DNA of 37,853 nt from an uncultured Clostridia bacterium. Its GTDB lineage: Bacteria > Bacillota > Clostridia > Lachnospirales > Anaerotignaceae. Below the pieces are notes generated by a model. That model was not told where the DNA came from. It ran no database searches and was given only the letters and a program-made list of their open reading frames with translations. Where the stretch lies: the NCBI GenBank assembly GCA_910587735.1, contig CAJUNT010000021.1, forward strand, positions 1 to 37,853. The letters are read 5' to 3'. Of this stretch, positions 16,811 through 25,152 are shown piece by piece (position 1 is the first letter of the stretch; the number at the start of each line of letters is the position of its first letter). Position numbers and translations under genes: made by a program.

Positions 16811-17089
16811 ATGGTGTATACAAATGATTTTAAAAATCAAATATTGCAGGCGTTCGGTGATACAGACGATATCAAAAGGGCATTGCAAAACAATCCACAT
16901 GATTTATTTTATTTTTTATTTGATAAATTTAATTTTTACAATAATCAACTTCCCAAAGACGAAAACGAACAATATGATATCAGTCAATATACAGAACTAC
17001 ATTTCAATCTTATGAATACAGTATTAAAACAAAGTGATGTGTTATTGTATTTAGGTGCAATGGTGAAAAAAGAATTATTATGTTTGTAA
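16811..17089 (+). CDS. Small protein of unknown function
   Basis: A 92-residue protein, start ATG 16811 with GGAGG 8 nt upstream (preferred over TTG 16796). It is soluble, rich in Asn, Asp, Phe and Leu, with two predicted helical parts around QYDISQYTELHFNLMN. No family is recognised. It precedes a small membrane protein gene by 39 nt and probably shares its transcript. Confidence 0.65.
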   Translation: MVYTNDFKNQILQAFGDTDDIKRALQNNPHDLFYFLFDKFNFYNNQLPKDENEQYDISQYTELHFNLMNTVLKQSDVLLYLGAMVKKELLCL

Positions 17090-17128
17090 ATAAAATGAAA
17101 ATCATAGCATAGTAAGGAGTGTGATGAT

Positions 17129-17665
17129 ATGAAAAAAAGTAAAATAATCAGCATTACTGTTTTATTGTATTGTTTTGGTGTTGCCCTTGCCTATTGTTCT
17201 AGCCATATATTAAATATTGAAAGAACATTTTTATATACTTATTTCAGTTTACTGTTTCCACAAATAATTGGCATAGTTACTGCCTTTATACTGTTTATGA
17301 AAAATAAAAAATCAGATAATTATATATTAAAATCAGAAAATGCGCAATATAAATGTCTGAATTGCGAAAAAGACGATTATCAAGAGTATTTTCTATTTGT
17401 AAAAGTATTTTTAGCAGTAGAATTATTCAGTATGTTCGTTCCTTTACCCATGTTTTGTATTTTAGAACAAAGTATTATGAGCATAGTGTTGAGCATATCT
17501 CATTTTTTAAATGCTTTGATTCCAACATTTTATTTAGATAAATTGCTGGATTTTGCTTCTTTAAAAAGTGTATTTTTATTTTTGGCAGTATATTTTTATT
17601 GTGAAATGCATCACTTTAGAAAATCAGATAATCATGCAAAATTGATTGATTCAACATGTAAATAA
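17129..17665 (+). CDS. Small membrane protein of unknown function
   Basis: A 178-residue protein with its ATG after AAGGAGTGTGATGAT. About four hydrophobic segments are visible: ISITVLLYCFGVALAY, FSLLFPQIIGIVTAFILF, FSMFVPLPMFCIL through IVLSISHF, and LKSVFLFLAVYFY. A central loop has a CLNC pair. No enzyme or transporter motif is recognised. It could be a sensor or an immunity-type membrane protein. It is followed by a hairpin terminator. Confidence 0.7.
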   Translation: MKKSKIISITVLLYCFGVALAYCSSHILNIERTFLYTYFSLLFPQIIGIVTAFILFMKNKKSDNYILKSENAQYKCLNCEKDDYQEYFLFVKVFLAVELFSMFVPLPMFCILEQSIMSIVLSISHFLNALIPTFYLDKLLDFASLKSVFLFLAVYFYCEMHHFRKSDNHAKLIDSTCK

Positions 17666-17724
17666 TAAAATGAAATTTTAAAAGCATTGCACTGAATTAT
17701 ATAAAAAAATAATATAAATAATGT

Positions 17725-17775
17725 AATCATGCTGTATCATAAAAATATTTTTATTATTCAGCATGATTTTATTTT
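17725..17775 (+). terminator. Intrinsic terminator after the 178-aa membrane protein gene
   Basis: AATCATGCTG and CAGCATGATT form the base of a hairpin whose interior (ATAAAAATA/TTTTTATTAT) pairs further; a T-rich run follows. Confidence 0.65.
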
Positions 17776-17921
17776 TGGGGTATGGCACTAATTTACAAAC
17801 TTTAAATTGCTCACGGCAAACAAAAATTGATTTGTATGATATAGATGTTTTAGTACTTGTAAAAAATATATATATTATGGTAAAATAGATTATAATATTG
17901 ACAATATATGACAACATACTA

Positions 17922-17960
17922 CAAAACAACATTTCGTAATATATTGTTGTTTTAAAAAAA
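17922..17960 (+). terminator. Hairpin with T-run in the gap before the sigma-factor gene
   Basis: AAAACAAC (17922-17930 region) pairs with GTTGTTTT, followed by A/T-rich bases. It may end a short transcript in the 17666-18076 gap, which holds no gene that I can support. Confidence 0.4.
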
Positions 17961-18019
17961 TTTTATAAACGAAAGGGGGAAAGTATTATAAAAATGTAAT
18001 CACAAATATATTATTATAA

Positions 18020-18056
18020 AATAAATCTTTTATTTTCAATCAATAAAAGACTTATT
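18020..18056 (+). promoter_or_regulatory. Inverted repeat in the sigma-factor gene leader
   Basis: AATAAATCTTTTATT (18020-18034) and AATAAAAGACTTATT (18042-18056) pair over 15 bp with one G-T pair and a 7-nt loop. The hairpin ends 20 bases before the ATG, close to the ribosome site. Confidence 0.45.
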
Positions 18057-18076
18057 ATTAGAAAAGAGGTTATATT

Positions 18077-18595
18077 ATGGAGAACAGAAAAAGGCTATTT
18101 TTAGAAAATTTATATAAAATGTATTCTGAAGATATCTTTAATATTGCTTATAGTAAATTAAATCATGATAAAGAAAAAGCGAAAGAAGTCGTACAAGAAA
18201 CTTTTGCCCTGGCGTGTATGAAAGTAGATACAATATATCATGCAGAAAAACCAATACAGTGGTTATTGTGTGTACAAAGTCATATTGTAAAAAGAGAAAA
18301 ATTTCGCTTATCCATTCGGAGAAATGGAAAATATGATTTTTTTACAGAAATTAATATTGATACGCTATCTGCGGAAGAAATGCCCATAGAAGAAGTAGAA
18401 TTTTATGAAGGTTCTATATTTGATGATTTAAGAGAAATATTATCAGAAAGAGAAATGAAATTTGTTGAAGAAAGATATATAAAAGATAAAAAATATAAAG
18501 AAGTTGCTGACAGTTTACAAATTACAGAAAGTGCTTGCACTTCTCTTGGAAACAGAATACATAAAAAAATAATAAAATACTTATTAGATTCCTAA
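18077..18595 (+). CDS. Sigma-70 family RNA polymerase sigma factor (ECF-like)
   Basis: A 172-residue protein with region 2 (LYKMYSEDIFNIAYSKLN, AKEVVQETFALA) and a region 4 helix-turn-helix (LREILSEREMKFVEERYIKD, YKEVADSLQITESACTSLGN), joined by a short linker. This is the minimal two-domain layout of ECF and related small sigma factors. The start follows AGAGGTTATATT. No anti-sigma gene is co-transcribed: a strong terminator follows at once, so control is likely by another route or by the hairpin in its leader. Its regulon is unknown. Confidence 0.85.
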   Translation: MENRKRLFLENLYKMYSEDIFNIAYSKLNHDKEKAKEVVQETFALACMKVDTIYHAEKPIQWLLCVQSHIVKREKFRLSIRRNGKYDFFTEINIDTLSAEEMPIEEVEFYEGSIFDDLREILSEREMKFVEERYIKDKKYKEVADSLQITESACTSLGNRIHKKIIKYLLDS

Positions 18596-18614
18596 AAAAT
18601 AGATTTAAAAAATT

Positions 18615-18638
18615 GGCAGTGTTATCACTGCCTTTTTT
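18615..18638 (+). terminator. Intrinsic terminator after the sigma-factor gene
   Basis: GGCAGTG, TTAT loop, CACTGCC, then six T: a perfect 7-bp GC-rich stem. Confidence 0.93.
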
Positions 18639-18687
18639 ATTACTAAAATATGAAGTGATATGATTCATAAATATATATACTAATTTG

Positions 18688-18716
18688 TTGAAATAAAAGT
18701 TATATTATAGTATAAT
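18688..18716 (+). promoter_or_regulatory. Sigma-70 promoter upstream of 18804
   Basis: TTGAAA (18688-18693), 17-bp spacer, TATAAT (18711-18716). Confidence 0.7.
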
Positions 18717-18803
18717 TATTGTACCATATTTATGATTTATAAAAAGTATATTCTGCACTAAAATGAATTTTGTGAATGAGGGGAAAGGAAAAGGTGATTG
18801 TAT

Positions 18804-19568
18804 ATGGACGAATATTTTATACCTATGAGCGAAAAATTACGTCGTAAATATTATCCAAATGGATATTTTTCAGCGGGGCAAAAAACTCTTAGAAATTCAG
18901 CAATATTTGTTTATGTTGTTTTTGGTATTATAGCAGTACTTGCAACACTATTTGTAGTAATGTGTATACGTGCAATGTGGGAGTCAGGAGAGGGTGCTAT
19001 AAGTGGATTGCCTATAATTTTGCTTGGACTAGCTTTATTGATATTTTCAATAGGAATGATTGTTGTATTTGTTAAGCGATGTCGTATGAGTATGTAACAA
19101 TGGATAGAGAAATTTGCTGAAAAAAACGGTTTAACCATTTCAGATATACATGAATTTGATAAACAGGTTACTTTACCTAATACATTAATATTACATATGG
19201 CTGGAAAACAGAAAGCGCTATTTTTAAATGTTGGTATAGGTTTGCTTACAAATGATTATGTTACATTTGGTGATGATGTTATGAAAAGGAAAGATATTGT
19301 TGCTGCATATCTTTTTGACCATATTGAAATTGTTGAAACAGATTGTGTATCTAAAATCTGCCATATTATACATACTGTACTAATTTCAAAGCATGGTGTG
19401 ATTGATACAGAAGTAAAACAGGAGGCAGGGGAACATCTCATTGAGTTGCTGAAGCAAAGTAATGCTAATATGCGTACAAGGGAAGAAGTACTTGAAGAAA
19501 AAGAATTTCAAAATTTATTGCGTATAGAGCAGAAAAAATTAGATGTATTAAAAGGAGTATTTGAATAA
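18804..19568 (+). pseudogene. Membrane-anchored protein gene interrupted by an in-frame TAA
   Basis: The ATG at 18804 follows AAAGGTGAT. The first part (97 residues) has two transmembrane helices (FVYVVFGIIAVLATLFVV and LPIILLGLALLIFSIGMIVVFV) and ends at TAA 19095-19097. The same frame reopens at once and runs from 19098 to 19568 as a 156-residue soluble domain (QWIEKFAEKNGLTISDIHEFD onward). The ATG at 19197 inside it has no ribosome site and lies well into the domain. A single CAA to TAA change would explain the break, giving an original protein of about 254 residues. Function is unknown. Alternatives are a split operon or stop read-through. Confidence 0.65.
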
Positions 19569-19587
19569 AATAATACATAACAAAAAA

Positions 19588-19621
19588 TGCGGAAAACTCT
19601 TATTTTTAAGAATTTTCCGCA
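19588..19621. terminator. Bidirectional terminator between 18804-19568 and the dapA-like gene
   Basis: TGCGGAAAACTCTTA pairs with TAAGAATTTTCCGCA (one mismatch), flanked by A-run and T-rich sequence. The two gene groups converge here. Confidence 0.85.
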
Positions 19622-19630
19622 TATATTAAT

Positions 19631-20530
19631 TTATTTACCGATATATTCAGAATAGTATGTACTAATTACTTCCATAATTGCTTTTTTAGCTTCTTCTGAA
19701 ACCATGCCAAAAGGTTTTCTACATGGACCTACTGGCTGTCCTATCAAATTAGTAGCACATTTTACTATAGAGTTTGGATTGCCATATTTAAAGCAATCTC
19801 TAATAGGAGCAATAGATGCCTGTGCTTTTTTTGCTGCTTCCATATCACCTTTTAAGTAGTATTGATAAATACTTACCATAACACTTGGTAATATATTTGC
19901 AATCGCTGTAATACCACCTTGTCCTCCTGCAAGCAATGTCCAAAGTATCAGCGCATCATTACCAGAAAGCACTGAAAAATCACTGTCTTTTGTTTCATCA
20001 ATATATTGTAGTATATTATTAAAATTACCACTAGAATCTTTTACACCAACAATATTTTTACAATTTTTTGCCAATTTACCTACTGTTGCAGGAGCAAGAC
20101 TTGCGCCTGTTCTTGCAGGCATATTATACATTACAATAGGCAAGTCAACTGATTCTGACAGTGAATAAAAATGTTCATACAATTCATTTTGATTGATAGC
20201 TGCGAAATAAGGAGTAATAACGGAAAGCACATTCACGCCAATATCTTTTGCTTTTTGTGAAAGTGCTATGGTATCTTTTGTGCTGACGCAACCTGTGCCA
20301 GCATATACAGGTACTCTACCAGCCACTTCATCAACAAATATTTTCATGACATCTAATTTTTCCTGTTCGTTCATAATATAAAATTCGCCGTTTGTTCCCA
20401 AACAAAAAACTGCATCTACACCAGCATCAATTTGTCTATTAATTTGTTTTCTCATTTCTTTTTCATTGATACTACCATCTTCATTCATTGCTGTTTGCAT
20501 TGCTGCAATAATACCTTTTACTTCTGTCAT
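19631..20530 (-). CDS. DapA/NanA-family aldolase or lyase
   Basis: A 299-residue class I aldolase of the dihydrodipicolinate synthase/N-acetylneuraminate lyase family. Visible: GTNGE (residues 45-49), Tyr135 in VMYNMPARTG and the Schiff-base Lys164 in VGVKDSSGN. The start is ATG 20530 with AGGAGG 7 nt upstream; the longer frame to 20602 lacks a ribosome site. It is the last gene of the sugar-acid locus, 312 bp after tctC. True dapA is normally in a lysine operon, so here a 2-oxo-acid aldolase or dehydratase role on an imported sugar acid is more likely. This is inference from context. Confidence 0.88.
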   Translation of the reverse strand: MTEVKGIIAAMQTAMNEDGSINEKEMRKQINRQIDAGVDAVFCLGTNGEFYIMNEQEKLDVMKIFVDEVAGRVPVYAGTGCVSTKDTIALSQKAKDIGVNVLSVITPYFAAINQNELYEHFYSLSESVDLPIVMYNMPARTGASLAPATVGKLAKNCKNIVGVKDSSGNFNNILQYIDETKDSDFSVLSGNDALILWTLLAGGQGGITAIANILPSVMVSIYQYYLKGDMEAAKKAQASIAPIRDCFKYGNPNSIVKCATNLIGQPVGPCRKPFGMVSEEAKKAIMEVISTYYSEYIGK

Positions 20531-20701
20531 GTAAACTCCTCCTATCTTCATTGGCTTTGTTGCTATATCATAATTATTATTTTGTGATATATGAAAAAAC
20601 AATAAGAATTTGCCTTTTTATTTCTAATGATTATGAAAAAACCATATTTCATGAAAAAAATACATTTTAAAAATAAGCTACTCTTTATACACTCAAACTT
20701 T

Positions 20702-20783
20702 TTTAGGGGAAAGTTTGTAAATACAGCAAATCCTTATTGCCTTTATAACTTTAGTGATACAAATATATTTGTAAACCCCTAAA
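20702..20783. repeat. Long-armed intergenic hairpin in the dapA-like/tctC gap
   Basis: TTTAGGGG and GTTTGTAAATA on the left (20702-20723) pair with TATTTGTAAACCCCTAAA on the right (20766-20783), with one bulge. The gap 20531-20842 has no gene. Confidence 0.6.
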
Positions 20784-20787
20784 GGGA

Positions 20788-20829
20788 TTCTCCTCAAATA
20801 TTGTCAGGGAGGTAAAACATTGAGGAGAA
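20788..20829. terminator. Hairpin just after tctC
   Basis: TTCTCCTCAA and TTGAGGAGAA are perfect 10-bp arms, 14 bases past the tctC stop on the minus strand. There is no clear T-run, so it may be a partial terminator or an mRNA-stabilising hairpin. Confidence 0.45.
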
Positions 20830-20842
20830 ATGATACAAAATA

Positions 20843-21853
20843 TTATTGTAAATCATCAGCATATTTCATAAACAAATCTGTTTGTGTTTTTAATTCGTTT
20901 TTGCTTTCGTCTACGCTAAGTACATATGGATTTTGGTAGTTATATTTTTTTACTTCTTCATCATATTCTGTATTATTTTGTGCTATATTCTGCATTGCTT
21001 CATTTAATTTTGTAACAACAGCCTCGTCTGTTCCTTCTGGTGCAAGGCAAGCATACATTGTATTTAATATCAAATTGTCAAAACCTTGTTCTTTTGCAGT
21101 AGGAATATCTTGAATTAAGTCTGGTTTTTCTTCTAATAATGTGGATAATACTTTTACGTCGCCATTTTCAATATATTCTTTTACGCCAGAATATGGAACG
21201 ATAGAAGCATCAATGTGTCCGCCTAATATAGATGTTAATCTACTGGAAGCATCGCCTGCGTCTACAATATTAAATTGTGCACCATATTCTTTTGACATAA
21301 TTGTTGCTGCAATATATACACCGCCACCTGTAGAAATACCGAATTTAATTTCTCCTGGTTTTTCTTTTGATGCATCAATTAATTCTTGAACAGTGTTATA
21401 TGGTGCATCTGCTGGAACAACAATGTTTTCACCTGATTGTTTACCAAATATACCTACTGTTTGGAAATCTTCATAACCAAAGTCAGAAAGTCCTGTTGCC
21501 AAATTTCCTGTCAATGCTGCTGTATTTGTCATAATAAATGTGTAGTTATCTGCATTTTTAGAATCTTTATATTGTCCTAATGCGATTGCTCCATTACTTC
21601 CTGTTACATTATTTACTACAACAGATACACCTAATTCTTGCTCTAACATTCTTGCCATCAATCTTGCATTGTAGTCTGTATCTCCACCTGCTGCATGAGT
21701 ACAGATAATATTAATTGGTTGTGTTGGCCAGTCTGCATCAGCAGCATTTGATTCTGCATTGTTGCGGGCACTTGAACCACTACAACCTGTTAATGCAGAT
21801 AATACTAATACTCCCACCATTAAAGTTGATAACAATCTCTTTTTGATACTCAT
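20843..21853 (-). CDS. tctC: Tripartite tricarboxylate transporter substrate-binding lipoprotein (TctC/Bug family)
   Basis: A 336-residue binding protein. It has a lipoprotein signal peptide (LVLSALTGC, Cys23 lipidated), followed by PTQPINIICTHAAGGDTDYNARLMA, the N-terminal signature of Bug/TctC receptors, and GISTGGGVYIAA in the ligand pocket. The ATG follows TAGGAGGGG. It captures a carboxylic acid outside the membrane for the TctA/TctB channel encoded upstream. Bug pockets are tuned to carboxylates, fitting a four-carbon sugar acid such as D-threonate given the catabolic neighbours; the ligand is inferred only. Confidence 0.93.
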   Translation of the reverse strand: MSIKKRLLSTLMVGVLVLSALTGCSGSSARNNAESNAADADWPTQPINIICTHAAGGDTDYNARLMARMLEQELGVSVVVNNVTGSNGAIALGQYKDSKNADNYTFIMTNTAALTGNLATGLSDFGYEDFQTVGIFGKQSGENIVVPADAPYNTVQELIDASKEKPGEIKFGISTGGGVYIAATIMSKEYGAQFNIVDAGDASSRLTSILGGHIDASIVPYSGVKEYIENGDVKVLSTLLEEKPDLIQDIPTAKEQGFDNLILNTMYACLAPEGTDEAVVTKLNEAMQNIAQNNTEYDEEVKKYNYQNPYVLSVDESKNELKTQTDLFMKYADDLQ

Positions 21854-21958
21854 AATATACCCCTCCTAATAGTTTTGATTATTTTTTATAATATGGAATA
21901 TCCATTTTATACCATTATACTATATTTCTAGCTGTAAAAATAAATTGTCATAAGTTAT

Positions 21959-23458
21959 TTATTCCGTTGCTGCATTACTTTCTGCCTGTGCTGCTTTTTT
22001 ATTAGAACGCAAAGACATGAATACAACAATAACAGTTACTATCATAAAGAAGAAAAATATTGGGTGATTAAAAGCACTGTCACTACTTGCTAACTGTGAT
22101 GCTTTTCTTAAATTTTCTTCAAACATTGGTCCAAGTATAAAACCTAATATCATTGGTGAAGATGGTATACTTGCTTTTACAAGCCCAAAACCAAGCAATC
22201 CAAATATCAATACGCCCCATACGTCAAATATTCTGTTGCTGTCGCCTATTGCACCGATACAACATAATACAACAATCGCTGGCAACAAAAAGTTTTTAGG
22301 GATATTCAATACTTTTATAAAACCTCTCATACCCACAAGCATAAACACCATCATCATAACTGCGGATATTATCATAGCAAAGAATATGCCATATACTACT
22401 GCTCCATTTTTGTCAAATATCAATGGTCCAGGGGATACATTATGTACCATTAAACCACCTAATAACATTGCTGTTGCAGGGTCGCCAGGTATACCCAATG
22501 ATAAAAGAGGTATCATTGCTCCACCTATTGTACCATTATTTGCACTTTCTGATGCAACAACGCCGTCTATAATACCTGTACCAAATTTTTCAGGGTGTTT
22601 TGATGAATTTTTTGCTACTGTATAGGAAATCATACAAGAAACACCGCCACCAATACCAGGAAGTATACCGATTCCAACGCCAACTAATGCGGAACGAATA
22701 CAGTTAAATATTTGGCTGAAAAATTCTTTTGCTGTAAAGCCAATACCTTTCATTTTGACACCAGATTCTACTTCAATTTTTTCTGGTTTTCTGACTTGTC
22801 CAGCATATTTTATAACTTCTGTTACTGCAAATAATCCAATTAACAACACTAACAATTTAAATCCTGCTGTTAAGTCTGCACTTCCAAATGTAAAACGCTG
22901 TCTTGAGTCAATAGGGGATAATCCTACTGTAGCAAGCAATGCACCTATAATTGCACCTATCAAACCCTTTACTAAATCCTTACCAGACAATGTAATAACA
23001 AGTGAAAGTGAAAATATAGCAAGTGAACAATATTCATAAGGTCCAAATTTTATAGCAAGACTTGCCAGTAATGGAGATATAACAATAAGCAAAAGTACGC
23101 CCACTACTGTACCAATAAATGAGAACACAACACCTACACCTAATGCTTTTGCAGCTTGCCCTTTTTCTGCAAGAGGTCGCCCATCAAAACAAGTTGCAAC
23201 CGAGGAAGGTGTTCCAGGTATATTTAGTAATATCGCTGAAATCAATCCGCCTGATATACCGCCTATATATAAAGCAATCAGCATAGATATTCCTTGTGTA
23301 GATGTCATAGTGTATGTAACAGGCAAAAACATTACAATCGCCATAGTTGCTGTTAATCCAGGTATAGAACCAAATATAATACCTACTATAACACCTATTG
23401 CTATAAATAATATAACAAGTGGGTCACCAAATACATTCATTAATCCTTCTATAACCAT
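21959..23458 (-). CDS. tctA: Tripartite tricarboxylate transporter large membrane subunit TctA
   Basis: A 499-residue polytopic protein with about eleven membrane segments. The family motif appears twice: GSIPGLTATMAIVMFLPVTY near the N-terminus and GILPGIGGGVSCMISYTVAK in the middle. The start is ATG 23458, with AAAGGAGGG upstream, 13 nt after the tctB stop; the longer frame to 23506 overlaps tctB and has no ribosome site. It is the ion-coupled permease that accepts substrate from TctC. Confidence 0.94.
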   Translation of the reverse strand: MVIEGLMNVFGDPLVILFIAIGVIVGIIFGSIPGLTATMAIVMFLPVTYTMTSTQGISMLIALYIGGISGGLISAILLNIPGTPSSVATCFDGRPLAEKGQAAKALGVGVVFSFIGTVVGVLLLIVISPLLASLAIKFGPYEYCSLAIFSLSLVITLSGKDLVKGLIGAIIGALLATVGLSPIDSRQRFTFGSADLTAGFKLLVLLIGLFAVTEVIKYAGQVRKPEKIEVESGVKMKGIGFTAKEFFSQIFNCIRSALVGVGIGILPGIGGGVSCMISYTVAKNSSKHPEKFGTGIIDGVVASESANNGTIGGAMIPLLSLGIPGDPATAMLLGGLMVHNVSPGPLIFDKNGAVVYGIFFAMIISAVMMMVFMLVGMRGFIKVLNIPKNFLLPAIVVLCCIGAIGDSNRIFDVWGVLIFGLLGFGLVKASIPSSPMILGFILGPMFEENLRKASQLASSDSAFNHPIFFFFMIVTVIVVFMSLRSNKKAAQAESNAATE

Positions 23459-23471
23459 TTTTATCCCTCCT

Positions 23472-23975
23472 TTAGAATCCGAATATGCCAAGTGGTAACA
23501 ATACATTTAAAAGACATACAAAAACATAATCCAATGCTACTGCTATCACTATGGAGGTAATTAACGTCACAATATAATTTCTTTTTTCTTTTGGCGTTAA
23601 TATTAAAGTTTGTACGAAAAGATATACTGCTGTCATAATCAAAAATCCTACTGGTTCAAGCAATGCAATATACACTGCTAATGAAACGAATGTCAATACA
23701 ATTTCTCTATTTTCTTTTATCATACCAGTAAAATTCAATTCTGATTTGACAAGTGTATTATTTTTGATTGCTAAATTTCTTTGTTTGATACCTCTTACTA
23801 CCAATATCAGGCTTAATACCAATAAACTAATGCCCCACAAATATGGTATTGCTCTTGCGCCCAAAGGGTCTGAACCCAATCCGCTAAATTTTTTGATTTG
23901 AGAAGTTAATACTAAATAGATAATTGAAAATATTGTTAATACAATACCAGGAATTAAATTCTTTTTATATTCCAT
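23472..23975 (-). CDS. tctB: Tripartite tricarboxylate transporter small membrane subunit TctB
   Basis: A 167-residue protein with four hydrophobic segments (IVLTIFSIIYLVLTS, IPYLWGISLLVLSLILVV, IVLTFVSLAVYIALLEPVGFLIMTAVYLFVQ, and the C-terminal YIVTLITSIVIAVALDYVFV region, split across helices), matching the TctB/DUF1468 layout. The ATG follows AGGGGGTGATAAT. It lies between the 2-hydroxyacid dehydrogenase gene (19 nt) and tctA (13 nt), in the usual B-A-C gene order. Confidence 0.9.
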   Translation of the reverse strand: MEYKKNLIPGIVLTIFSIIYLVLTSQIKKFSGLGSDPLGARAIPYLWGISLLVLSLILVVRGIKQRNLAIKNNTLVKSELNFTGMIKENREIVLTFVSLAVYIALLEPVGFLIMTAVYLFVQTLILTPKEKRNYIVTLITSIVIAVALDYVFVCLLNVLLPLGIFGF

Positions 23976-23994
23976 ATTATCACCCCCTAATCAT

Positions 23995-24966
23995 TTATTT
24001 TTTCCATTTTTCATGTTCATACACTTTTTTATCAGCTACATGAGACCATTGTTCCCCGTTTAATACCGCTAAGCAACCTTCCATACACATTAAATGCATA
24101 TTGATAACAGCTTCACGTGTCTGCGCTGCACTATGAGGACTAACAAGCAAATTTTTAGCTTTTAAAAGCGGATTATCTTGTGTAGGTGGTTCTTGTTCAA
24201 AAACATCTGTACCTGCTGCTGCAATCACACCATTATTTAATGCGTCAATTAAATCTTTTTCGTTTACAATGCCACCTCTGGCGCAGTTTATCAATACAGC
24301 AGTTTTTTTCATGCTTTCCAATTCTTTTTTTGCAATTAAATTTTTTGTACTTTCTACAAGAGGCACGTGTATAGAAACAATGTCGCACTCTTTTATCATA
24401 TCATGATAATCTTCAAAATAGGTACATCCAATTTCTTCCATTTTTTCTTTTGATAAGTAGGGGTCATATCCTAATGTTTTCATACCAATGCCTTTACAGA
24501 TTTTTTGTGCTTCTCTACCTATTGCACCCAAGCCAATAAAGCCAACTTTTTTATCTAAGAGTTCAAATGCTTTTTTTGCATCTCTAATATTCCAGTTACC
24601 TTTTTTCATTTCTGTTTCTGCTTCTGAAAAGTTTTTTGATATAGAAAACATCATAGCAACGGCGTGCTCTGCAACAGAACGGTTGTTTGCCCCAGGTGTA
24701 ATTACAACAGGAATACCTGCTTTTGTTGCGGCTTCCACATCTACACTATCATATCCTACGCCTGTTCTACCTATTACTTTTAAATTTGGAGAATTTTCTA
24801 TCACATTTTTGTCACATTTTGCAATTCTTACAATTAAGGCATCTGCATCTTTCATTTCGTCCAGATATTCATTAGGGTCGCCGTTGTCTGCAATATAATA
24901 GCTTGCCTTTCCCTCTATTTTGGAAATTCCTTCCTCACATACAGCTTGTGTCATTACAAATTTCAT
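23995..24966 (-). CDS. D-isomer-specific 2-hydroxyacid dehydrogenase (SerA-like, short form)
   Basis: A 323-residue NAD-dependent dehydrogenase. The Rossmann motif GLGAIG lies at residues 145-150 and the catalytic residues Arg230 (NCARGG), Glu259 (FEQEP) and His278 (SPHSAAQ) are all present. The length matches short D-3-phosphoglycerate or hydroxypyruvate/glyoxylate reductases without an ACT domain. The ATG follows AAGGGGGAATTAAT. It sits between the DUF1537 kinase and the transporter genes, so it probably oxidises or reduces a sugar acid or 2-oxo acid in that pathway rather than making serine. The exact substrate is not readable. Confidence 0.92.
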   Translation of the reverse strand: MKFVMTQAVCEEGISKIEGKASYYIADNGDPNEYLDEMKDADALIVRIAKCDKNVIENSPNLKVIGRTGVGYDSVDVEAATKAGIPVVITPGANNRSVAEHAVAMMFSISKNFSEAETEMKKGNWNIRDAKKAFELLDKKVGFIGLGAIGREAQKICKGIGMKTLGYDPYLSKEKMEEIGCTYFEDYHDMIKECDIVSIHVPLVESTKNLIAKKELESMKKTAVLINCARGGIVNEKDLIDALNNGVIAAAGTDVFEQEPPTQDNPLLKAKNLLVSPHSAAQTREAVINMHLMCMEGCLAVLNGEQWSHVADKKVYEHEKWKK

Positions 24967-25019
24967 ATTAATTCCCCCTTGCTTTTGTATTATTGTGATA
25001 AAATTCCATTAGCAATATG

Positions 25020-25135
25020 AAAAGTTTGTAGAGCGCTGAATGTCCAGTGGACATTCGTTTAGCGCCAACTGGAGCGAAGTGTAGACCAGGATAACGTCCC
25101 GCAAATAAAATAATTTTTAATATTTACAAACGGAA
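25020..25135. repeat. Intergenic hairpin element in the 24967-25152 gap
   Basis: Core hairpin 25033-25065: GCGCT and AGCGC outer arms, GAATGTCCA and TGGACATTC inner arms around one base, with a 4-nt bulge. The outer flanks carry GTTTGTA (about 25024-25030) and TTTACAAAC (about 25123-25131) in inverted orientation. It has higher GC than its surroundings and looks like a dispersed element. No gene is present. Confidence 0.65.
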
Positions 25136-25152
25136 TTTTAATATTTTTATCA

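Noticed and set aside
17968..17999. Small ORF after GAAAGGGGGAAAG
   Set aside because: The ATG is followed immediately by TAA, so there is no product; at most a start-stop element.
19631..20530. Lysine-biosynthesis dapA
   Set aside because: No lysine-pathway neighbours; it ends a sugar-acid catabolic gene series, so a catabolic aldolase is more likely.
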